From JARRNO01 sp037384885 (GTDB taxonomy: Bacteria; Acidobacteriota; UBA4820; DSQY01), in assembly GCA_037384885.1 (NCBI GenBank), contig JARRNO010000221.1:1-5814 (forward strand): 5,814 bases of DNA. Direction: 5' to 3'. Every line of letters starts with the position of its first letter. Position 1 is the first letter of the stretch. Below are positions 1 through 4,605 of the stretch, one piece after another. The notes under the pieces are model-generated. The model had not been told where the DNA came from and did not search any database. It was given only the letters and a program-made list of their open reading frames with translations. Position numbers and translations under genes: made by a program.

Positions 1-531
1 TCCGAGAGTCACGAGGGTTTCACGGTTGGAAACGATCAATCCCGCGTTCTTGAGGCCGATCATGGCGATGAACAGGCCGATCCCCACCCCGATGGCGACC
101 CGGAGGACCTTCGGCACCCCTGCGATGATCCACTCCCGAACGCGTGTCACAGTGAGAAGGAAAAAGACGACACCCGAAATGAAGACCGCCCCGAGCGCGG
201 TCTGCCAGGGAATGTGAAGACCGACGCAGATCGTGTAGGCAAAGAAAGCGTTTAGCCCCATGCCGGGCGCGACCGCGATGGGGTAGTTGGCATAGAGGCC
301 CATGAGAAGAGTCGCAAAAGCCGACGCGACGCAGGTGGCGGCAAAGGTCGCCTGGGGAGGCATGCCGGCCGCCTTCAGGATCTCCGGGTTGACGAAGAGG
401 ATGTAGGCAAGGGTCACGAACGTCGTGACACCGGCGAGAACTTCGGTGCGGATATTGGTTTTGTTGTCCGCCAGCGAAAATACCCGCTCCGCCAAAGCCT
501 GGGGCCGAAGTCCCCCCTTCTCGCTCCGCAT
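1..531 (-). CDS. AzgA/NCS2-family purine (adenine/guanine/hypoxanthine) permease, C-terminus beyond the window
   Basis: This is the N-terminal 177 residues of an integral membrane nucleobase transporter; the frame stays open to base 1, so the C-terminal part (family members are usually about 430 residues or more) lies outside. The protein opens with a short cytoplasmic tail, then the N-x-x-x-R-T-E-V-L-A-G-x-T-T-F-V-T block (residues 23–40) and the PGMGLNAFFAY motif (residues 89–99), both hallmarks of the AzgA branch, followed by several hydrophobic helices. Characterised relatives are proton symporters for adenine, guanine or hypoxanthine in the inner membrane; which purine this one takes cannot be told from the visible part. 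The ATG at 531–529 is preceded by AAGGGA at 543–538 with 6-base spacing. It starts only 18 bp after the stop of the methyltransferase gene, so it is probably the third gene of a leftward operon. Confidence 0.93.
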   Translation of the reverse strand, partial: MRSEKGGLRPQALAERVFSLADNKTNIRTEVLAGVTTFVTLAYILFVNPEILKAAGMPPQATFAATCVASAFATLLMGLYANYPIAVAPGMGLNAFFAYTICVGLHIPWQTALGAVFISGVVFFLLTVTRVREWIIAGVPKVLRVAIGVGIGLFIAMIGLKNAGLIVSNRETLVTLG

Positions 532-549
532 GGCCTGTCCCTTTCTTTG

Positions 550-1494
550 TCAGGGGTCCCTGCGCCGCTCGGTCATCCACCGGGCGACGGCTTCGATGTG
601 TTCTTCCGAGGTCCCGCAACATCCTCCGAGAATCTTCAGCTGGTATGCCTCCGCCACAAAGCCCATGGACCGGGCGAAGGACTCCACGCCTTCCGAATCC
701 AGATTCTCTCTCCCTTCGAGTTCTTCGGGAGACAGACGTGAGGCGTTGGCCTGGATTCCCATCAACCGCCCCTCCGGCAGGGGGCTCGAAGCCGGCAGAG
801 CCTGGAGGGCCCTGTCCAGAATCTCGGGGTGGACGCAATTCACCATGTAGCCTGTGGGAGGTGGAGAAACCGCCAGGTCAATCGCCCGAATCACCCCCGG
901 CAATTCAGCGCCGTCCAGCAGTCGTCCGTCGGGCCGGACCACAAAGCTGAGAAGATAAGGACACCCTGTCTCTGACATGGCGCGTGCCATGCCGGCCGCT
1001 TCAGAATGGGCGGGAAGCGTCGAAGCCAACAAGAAATCGACTCCTGCGCGGCACAGGGCCCCGGCCTGCTGGGCGTGAAAGAGCGCCGCCGCCTTTTTCC
1101 GCATCGCCTCATTCGGCTTGTAGGCATCGCCCCGGCAGGCCATCAATCCCCCGATGAACACCTGTCTGCTTGAATTCGCAACGATCTCTCGTAAGAATCG
1201 AACCGCTTCCCGGCTCACTTCTTCAACTCCGGGCAGACCGGCCCGGCCCAGTCTCTCACCGTTGGCCCGCCAGGTTGGAGCCAGAAGGGCCAGAGGCAGT
1301 TGAAACCGTTTGGCGACCGCCAGGTACCCCTTGTAGATGGAAGCCATGACGCTCCGGGCGGCCGGGTCGAAGAGAAAGGCCGTATGGCCGACATGCGGAT
1401 CCAGTTTCAGACCTGGCCGCCGCCTTAGACGCTCAACCACGCCGCCTTCGAAGAGAATTCGGGGCTCGCGGCGAAGGGTCTCAAGAAAGTTCAA
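550..1494 (-). CDS. Homocysteine S-methyltransferase family protein (BHMT/MetH-N-like), divergent
   Basis: A 314-residue soluble protein of the S-methyl_trans family, (beta/alpha)8 barrels that move a methyl group onto homocysteine using a zinc ion held by three cysteines. All three are present: C220 in the N-C-V-H-P motif (219–223) and the C292–C293 pair in GGCCGT. The N-terminal FEGG (15–18) replaces the usual D-G-[AG] loop. Two features are odd. The position after 'AGVDFLLA' that carries a conserved Glu in BHMT is Ser158, and the usual T-x-[TF] strand reads APTWRAN (72–78). Zinc and thiol chemistry are probably kept, but the methyl acceptor or donor could differ. Start choice: a GGGAGG ribosome site at 1506–1501 lies 6 bases before TTG 1494–1492, giving M-N-F-L-E; the GTG at 1500–1498 abuts that site and is less likely. 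The gene begins 27 bases after the cupin stop and ends 18 bases before the permease. Confidence 0.88.
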   Translation of the reverse strand: MNFLETLRREPRILFEGGVVERLRRRPGLKLDPHVGHTAFLFDPAARSVMASIYKGYLAVAKRFQLPLALLAPTWRANGERLGRAGLPGVEEVSREAVRFLREIVANSSRQVFIGGLMACRGDAYKPNEAMRKKAAALFHAQQAGALCRAGVDFLLASTLPAHSEAAGMARAMSETGCPYLLSFVVRPDGRLLDGAELPGVIRAIDLAVSPPPTGYMVNCVHPEILDRALQALPASSPLPEGRLMGIQANASRLSPEELEGRENLDSEGVESFARSMGFVAEAYQLKILGGCCGTSEEHIEAVARWMTERRRDP

Positions 1495-1500
1495 CCCCAC

Positions 1501-1506
1501 CCTCCC
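1501..1506 (-). promoter_or_regulatory. Ribosome binding site deciding the methyltransferase start
   Basis: The minus strand reads GGGAGG directly followed by an in-frame GTG and then, 6 bases from the site, an in-frame TTG. Zero spacing makes the GTG a poor start, so the TTG at 1494 is preferred. This is an inference from spacing only. Confidence 0.6.
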
Positions 1507-1521
1507 ATATCCGTTTCCGCA

Positions 1522-1881
1522 TTACAACCATTCCGGCTGGAAGACGGTGCGGTCGCCCTCCACGTTCCCCGTGTTGAGGGTGCCGGCGGGTTCGAACAGC
1601 AGCACATGAGCCAATTCACGTGCAACCGGCATGTGCTCCACTCCGCGGGGGAGGATGAAGAATTCGCCCTCTTCAAGGACCACATCCCTGTCCCGGAGCT
1701 TGATGGTCAACGCTCCCTTCGTCACCAGGAAGAATTCGTCCGCATGCTCGTGGCGGTGCCAGACGAACTCGCCCTTTACCTTGGCGAGCTTGACCTCCTG
1801 GCCGTTCAGTCTCCCGACAACCCTGGGATGCCAGGTATCGTCAAACAGCGTATATTTTTCGGCAATATTTACCTTATCCAC
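1522..1881 (-). CDS. Small single-domain cupin protein (YdbB-like)
   Basis: A 119-residue single-domain cupin, a cytoplasmic double-stranded beta-helix protein that normally binds one divalent metal. Both cupin motifs are intact. Motif 1 has H42-x-H44, also H46, then E49 and G56 six residues on. Motif 2 is G72-x5-P78-x-G80-x2-H83, an exact match. The metal ligands are therefore H42, H44, E49 and H83. The GTLNTGN segment (100–106) near the C-terminus is typical of a widespread subfamily of about 115–120 residues that begins with a 'K-V-N-[IL]-A-E-K' stretch, as here. No reaction is firmly assigned to that subfamily. Start choice: GGGAGG at 1892–1887 lies 5 bases before the GTG at 1881–1879; an in-frame GTG at 1887–1885 overlaps the ribosome site and is rejected. 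It is probably the first gene of the leftward operon, downstream of an extended -10 promoter. Confidence 0.9.
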   Translation of the reverse strand: MDKVNIAEKYTLFDDTWHPRVVGRLNGQEVKLAKVKGEFVWHRHEHADEFFLVTKGALTIKLRDRDVVLEEGEFFILPRGVEHMPVARELAHVLLFEPAGTLNTGNVEGDRTVFQPEWL

Positions 1882-1886
1882 CGGCA

Positions 1887-1892
1887 CCTCCC
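1887..1892 (-). promoter_or_regulatory. Ribosome binding site deciding the cupin start
   Basis: GGGAGG on the minus strand, 5 bases before GTG 1881–1879. Its last base is the first base of an upstream in-frame GTG (1887–1885), so that codon can hardly serve as the start. Confidence 0.6.
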
Positions 1893-1910
1893 GGCCGCCG
1901 CATGGAATAC

Positions 1911-1928
1911 GCCGGTTCCCATGCCGGC
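1911..1928 (-). other. Small hairpin in the cupin 5' leader
   Basis: GCCGG at 1911–1915 pairs with CCGGC at 1924–1928 around an 8-base loop. It falls between the predicted start of the leftward transcript and the cupin start codon. The stem is only 5 bp, with no U-tract, so it could be chance in GC-rich DNA. Confidence 0.25.
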
Positions 1929-1934
1929 CTTAGA

Positions 1935-1942
1935 TGACGTCA
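1935..1942. promoter_or_regulatory. Perfect 8-bp palindrome at the leftward start site (possible operator)
   Basis: TGACGTCA is a perfect palindrome that shares one base with the leftward -10 box and spans the predicted transcription start. A repressor bound here would block the cupin operon. An isolated 8-mer is weak evidence and I cannot name a regulator. Confidence 0.25.
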
Positions 1943-1950
1943 GTATAACA
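1942..1950 (-). promoter_or_regulatory. Leftward extended -10 promoter for the cupin operon
   Basis: The minus strand reads TGT-TATACT: an extended -10 TG, one spacer base, and a -10 hexamer matching TATAAT at five of six positions. No convincing -35 box lies 16–18 bp upstream, which extended -10 promoters tolerate. Predicted transcription start is near 1935, giving a leader of about 54 bases before GTG 1881. Predicted by eye only. Confidence 0.5.
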
Positions 1951-1996
1951 AGATCACGGGGGCTGGACCCTCGAACATCTTCTTTCCGGCCGTTCC

Positions 1997-2025
1997 TTGA
2001 CCGGGCGCCTCGGCCCGAATACAAT
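1997..2025 (+). promoter_or_regulatory. Rightward sigma70-type promoter for the GAF–SpoIIE phosphatase
   Basis: TTGACC (1997–2002; five of six bases match TTGACA) and TACAAT (2020–2025; five of six match TATAAT) are separated by exactly 17 bp. The predicted transcript start near 2032 lies about 30 bases before the ATG at 2062, a normal leader length. It also supports that ATG over the far-upstream in-frame start. Confidence 0.7.
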
Positions 2026-2050
2026 GTCGGTGCCGCACAATTCCTCTCAT

Positions 2051-2054
2051 GGAG
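2051..2054 (+). promoter_or_regulatory. Ribosome binding site for the phosphatase
   Basis: GGAG lies 7 bases before ATG 2062–2064. This and the promoter at 1997–2025 fix the start and exclude the 152-codon in-frame extension back to 1606. Confidence 0.65.
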
Positions 2055-2061
2055 CATCGCC

Positions 2062-3375
2062 ATGGCCGTTTCGACCTCTAAAGGCAAGACGCAGAGCGGG
2101 GCCGCAGCGCAAAAATTGAGGCGGCGGCTCAAGCGACTCAAGGCGGTTGCGGAAGCCGGATTCCTCGTCAATTCGACCCTGGATCTCGAACACATCGCCA
2201 AACACATCGTGGAGATCGCCGCGCGGCTCATCCACGCGGAAAGAGGGACCCTCTTTCTTCTCCAGAAGGACGGGAAAAGTCTCCTGCCCATTGTTGCGCA
2301 AGGTGTCTCCGTACAAACGCTCCGCGTGAAAATGGGGCAGGGCATCACCGGCAGGGTGGCCGAAACCTCACGCCCCATCCTGCTGAACGACGCTTACACC
2401 GACAAGCGCTTTGATCCAGAATTCGACCGGAAAACGGGATTGAAGACACGCTCTCTCCTCACGGTTCCCATCCGGAACAATCAAGAGGGTCTTGTGGGCG
2501 TCCTCCAGCTTGTCAACCACCGCAAGGACCATTTCACGAGGGAGGACATCAAGTTTCTCAGCGAGCTGGCCGTTCCTTTCGCCATCGCCCTGACCTCAGC
2601 AAAACTGCACAGCGAGATCGTCGCCCAGGAAAAGACGAAACAGGAACTCCGGCTGGCCGCAGATATTCAGCGGACACTTCTGCCCCGCGACTTGTCGGTG
2701 GTCCCCGGCCTCGAGCTTCAAGCGGAATTTCAGCCCTGCTTTGAAGTGGCGGGGGATTACTACGACCTGATTCCAACCCAGCGGGGCAGTTGGTGGCTTG
2801 TCCTGGGAGACGTCTCAGGAAAGGGCGTGGCTTCCGCCATGATCGCCTCCAATATCCAGGCCTTTCTCTGGAGCCGCCGGAAGGATGACAAGCACCTCTC
2901 CGAAATCGCGTCGGAAGCGAACGAACTGTTATGCACTCTGGCTCGCGGCCGAAAGTACATCACGATGATCCTCGCAGAGTGGCGGCCGGGCCGGAAGCAT
3001 CTCACCTGGGTCAATGCGGGCCATCCCCCCATGCTCTTAAGGAGTTCGGGACGTGTGCGGAGGCTGGCGGCCACGGGGGTGCCCCTTGGACTGCTGTCCG
3101 GCCAGTGCTACTCCCAGGATGAGGCGGTTTTGTCTGGCTCGGACCAGTTTCTGATGGTGTCCGACGGAGTCACGGAAGCCGGGGAAATCTCCCGTGGGGA
3201 GGAATTCGGTTTGGACCGGGTCGTGCAATGTCTCAAACAGGACCTCAGCTGCGAAGACCTTGCCAATGACCTGGCCCGCAAGGTCAGCCTCTTCAGGCGC
3301 GGGGCGCCTGCTCAGGACGATCTCACCATCCTGTGCGGGCGGTGCATCGAGTCTCCCGCGACACGCAAAACGTGA
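2062..3375 (+). CDS. GAF-domain PP2C/SpoIIE-type serine/threonine phosphatase (RsbU-like)
   Basis: A 437-residue soluble signalling protein. Residues 1–28 are basic and probably helical. A GAF sensor domain spans about 30–180, with the family-typical 'GQGITGRVAET' and 'SLLTVPI' segments. A helical linker (about 181–200) leads into a SpoIIE/PP2C phosphatase domain (about 198–427) that opens with the RsbU-type 'ADIQRTLLP'. The metal-binding acidic motifs all look intact: G-D-Y-Y-D (231–235), G-D-V-S-G-K-G (249–255), S-D-G-V-T-E-A (367–373) and the terminal D-D (419–420); NAGHPP (318–323) is also present. Such enzymes dephosphorylate STAS anti-anti-sigma factors in partner-switching pathways, with GAF ligands or partners controlling activity. 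No STAS, HATPase_c or sigma gene is adjacent, so the target must be elsewhere. The gene is divergent from the cupin operon, has its own promoter and is followed by a probable terminator. Confidence 0.95.
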   Translation: MAVSTSKGKTQSGAAAQKLRRRLKRLKAVAEAGFLVNSTLDLEHIAKHIVEIAARLIHAERGTLFLLQKDGKSLLPIVAQGVSVQTLRVKMGQGITGRVAETSRPILLNDAYTDKRFDPEFDRKTGLKTRSLLTVPIRNNQEGLVGVLQLVNHRKDHFTREDIKFLSELAVPFAIALTSAKLHSEIVAQEKTKQELRLAADIQRTLLPRDLSVVPGLELQAEFQPCFEVAGDYYDLIPTQRGSWWLVLGDVSGKGVASAMIASNIQAFLWSRRKDDKHLSEIASEANELLCTLARGRKYITMILAEWRPGRKHLTWVNAGHPPMLLRSSGRVRRLAATGVPLGLLSGQCYSQDEAVLSGSDQFLMVSDGVTEAGEISRGEEFGLDRVVQCLKQDLSCEDLANDLARKVSLFRRGAPAQDDLTILCGRCIESPATRKT

Positions 3376-3400
3376 GGCTCCGCACCGTTTCGATTTTTTT
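3368..3400 (+). terminator. Probable intrinsic terminator after the phosphatase gene
   Basis: AAACGTG (3368–3374) pairs with CACCGTTT (3383–3390), leaving one bulged C, around an 8-base loop; seven Ts follow at 3394–3400. The 5' arm overlaps the phosphatase stop codon. The stem is modest, so read-through into the zinc-ribbon gene 15 bases further on is possible. Confidence 0.45.
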
Positions 3401-3414
3401 CTTGACGCCAGAGG

Positions 3415-4014
3415 ATGCACTTTCATAAATTAAGGACATCCCAGTTCAAATTCTTCTGCGAGTCGTGCGGTAACGGATACATGTCGAGTTGGAAAGCAAA
3501 CAAAGCAGGCATGGCCGGGAGTGCGCTGAGAACGGCGGGCAACATTCTCGGCGGTGTCCTTGGGCGGGCGTCGTATGGATCCTATGAGATCCAGGAAGCG
3601 ATCGGGGGTCCGGCTCACGATCATGCGCTCCAGGAGGCCGTTGCGGAAATCAAGCCCATTTTCATACAGTGCAAACGCTGCGGCCAGTGGGTCTGCAGGG
3701 ATATCTGCTGGAATTCAGACCGGGCCCTCTGCAAGGCATGCGCCCCGATCCTTCAGCGGGAACTCGCGGCGAAACAAGCCCAGATCACCGTAGAGCAGGC
3801 CGAGGAAAAGCTTCAGGAACAAGATCTCACGAAAGACGTGGACCTGTCCGCCAAGGCGGCAGCCGCCTGTCCGGCCTGCGGCGCCGCAAGCGATGGGGGG
3901 AAATTCTGTTCCGAGTGCGGCGCCCGTCTCGTTCCAGACGATGCCTGCCCGTCGTGCAAGAAGAAAATCAAGCCGGGCAGCAAATTTTGCCCGGAATGCG
4001 GGAAAAAGCTCTGA
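3415..4014 (+). CDS. Zinc-ribbon protein with sixteen cysteines, function unknown
   Basis: A 199-residue protein with sixteen cysteines in eight close pairs: C15/C18, C86/C89, C94/C98, C106/C109, C152/C155, C165/C168, C178/C181 and C192/C195. That is enough for four Cys4 zinc sites. The last four pairs form a classic C-terminal double zinc ribbon ('CPACG', 'CSECG', 'CPSCK', 'CPECGKK'). The N-terminal half has a 'FFCESCGNGY' ribbon, a glycine- and alanine-rich stretch (about 32–54), then a Cys-rich core with Q-C-K-R-C-G-Q-W-V-C. A charged helix, probably coiled coil (about 112–148), joins the halves. I recognise the architecture as a recurring uncharacterised bacterial family; an adaptor or nucleic-acid-binding role is only a guess. 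Start: an in-frame TGA at 3403–3405 limits the choice, and the next ATG (3481) would lose C15/C18, so ATG 3415 is used, although GAGG directly abuts it. Confidence 0.85.
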   Translation: MHFHKLRTSQFKFFCESCGNGYMSSWKANKAGMAGSALRTAGNILGGVLGRASYGSYEIQEAIGGPAHDHALQEAVAEIKPIFIQCKRCGQWVCRDICWNSDRALCKACAPILQRELAAKQAQITVEQAEEKLQEQDLTKDVDLSAKAAAACPACGAASDGGKFCSECGARLVPDDACPSCKKKIKPGSKFCPECGKKL

Positions 4015-4026
4015 GAGAAGTGTGCG

Positions 4027-4046
4027 CCTCCGCCCTTCGGCGGAGG
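4027..4046 (+). terminator. Strong GC hairpin between the two zinc-ribbon genes
   Basis: CCTCCGCC (4027–4034) and GGCGGAGG (4039–4046) form a perfect 8-bp stem with a CTTC loop, starting 13 bases after the stop at 4014. No T-tract follows on either strand, so it is not a standard intrinsic terminator. It could stabilise the 3' end, pause polymerase or reduce read-through. The structure is clear; the role is unclear. Confidence 0.45.
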
Positions 4047-4098
4047 GCCAGCCCCAACCTGTGTAGTCCCTGCGTTGACGGGATGCTCCTGAAGGGGC

Positions 4099-4103
4099 AG
4101 GAA
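4099..4103 (+). promoter_or_regulatory. Ribosome binding site for the DUF2007 protein
   Basis: AGGAA ends 5 bases before ATG 4109–4111 and supports that start. Confidence 0.5.
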
Positions 4104-4108
4104 CTGAT

Positions 4109-4582
4109 ATGAAAGAGCTTCCAGATTTCGATCCGGATCTTCTTGTCACCATCCGCGAGTTTACCGACCCAATCAAAGCGAATTTCGTGCAGTCCGTTTT
4201 AACCTCGGCGGGCATACCGGCGTTGCTCTTGGATACACATGGAGAGGCGTCCTTCATTCGTTGCCAGGTCCCCGCAGGGGACCGCCTGGATGCCGAAACG
4301 ATCCTATCCAAGATGTTTGAAGACCTGGGACAGCCTACAACAGCCGAGGGACACCAAGTTGCCCCGGCTTCAACGGCCAGGCCGCCTCGCCCAACGGCCT
4401 TCTGGAATGGGACGCCGGGACGATCTTCGGCCGGGAAGTGTCCGGACTGTGGAAGCGCAACGGTTGATTGGGGCCCGGCTCCAGATCATGCCAGGGAGCC
4501 CTTTCTGAACAGACTCATGAAACGGCTCCAGGGGAGAGGCTGGCTGCGCTGCAACCGGTGCGGCCGCACCTGGCGGTCCTGA
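4109..4582 (+). CDS. DUF2007-domain protein with C-terminal zinc ribbon
   Basis: A 157-residue soluble protein in two parts. Residues about 11–72 look like DUF2007 ('putative signal-transducing protein' in Pfam): an 'LVTI' strand, 'F-T-D-P-x-x-A-N' and a helix leading into 'SAGIPALLLD'. A proline- and alanine-rich linker (about 75–108) follows. The C-terminal 48 residues carry C111-x2-C114 and C148-x2-C151, the spacing of a single four-cysteine zinc ribbon with a long insert between the knuckles; it ends 'CNRCGRTW'. DUF2007 proteins are small and of unknown biochemical role, so the assignment is structural only. The start ATG has AGGAA at 4099–4103 with 5-base spacing. It lies 94 bp after the sixteen-cysteine protein on the same strand, separated by a hairpin, so co-transcription is possible but unproven. 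It converges on the DUF4214 gene with 23 bp between stops. Confidence 0.82.
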   Translation: MKELPDFDPDLLVTIREFTDPIKANFVQSVLTSAGIPALLLDTHGEASFIRCQVPAGDRLDAETILSKMFEDLGQPTTAEGHQVAPASTARPPRPTAFWNGTPGRSSAGKCPDCGSATVDWGPAPDHAREPFLNRLMKRLQGRGWLRCNRCGRTWRS

Positions 4583-4605
4583 AATCCCCGGCGCTTTGAA
4601 TCTCC

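Noticed and set aside
20..838. Long minus-strand open frame overlapping the permease and methyltransferase
   Set aside because: Its translation is Arg/Gly/Pro-rich with no domain signature, and it overlaps two recognisable genes in another frame; a GC-rich shadow.
1606..2061. In-frame 152-codon N-terminal extension of the phosphatase frame
   Set aside because: It runs antisense through the well-supported cupin gene, shows no domain of its own and has no ribosome site at 1606. A promoter and ribosome site point to ATG 2062.
3402..3430. TTGACG with CATAAA 16 bp downstream as a promoter for the zinc-ribbon gene
   Set aside because: The transcript would begin near 3436, after the only start codon that keeps the first cysteine pair, so it could not express the full protein.
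4075..4080. TTGACG as a -35 box for the DUF2007 gene
   Set aside because: No acceptable -10 hexamer occurs 15–19 bp downstream.
3715..4311. Minus-strand open frame of 198 codons across the two zinc-ribbon genes
   Set aside because: It has no recognisable domain or ribosome site and is antisense to two genes with clear cysteine motifs.
4583..4605. Bidirectional terminator between the convergent genes
   Set aside because: The 23-bp gap shows no inverted repeat and no T-tract.
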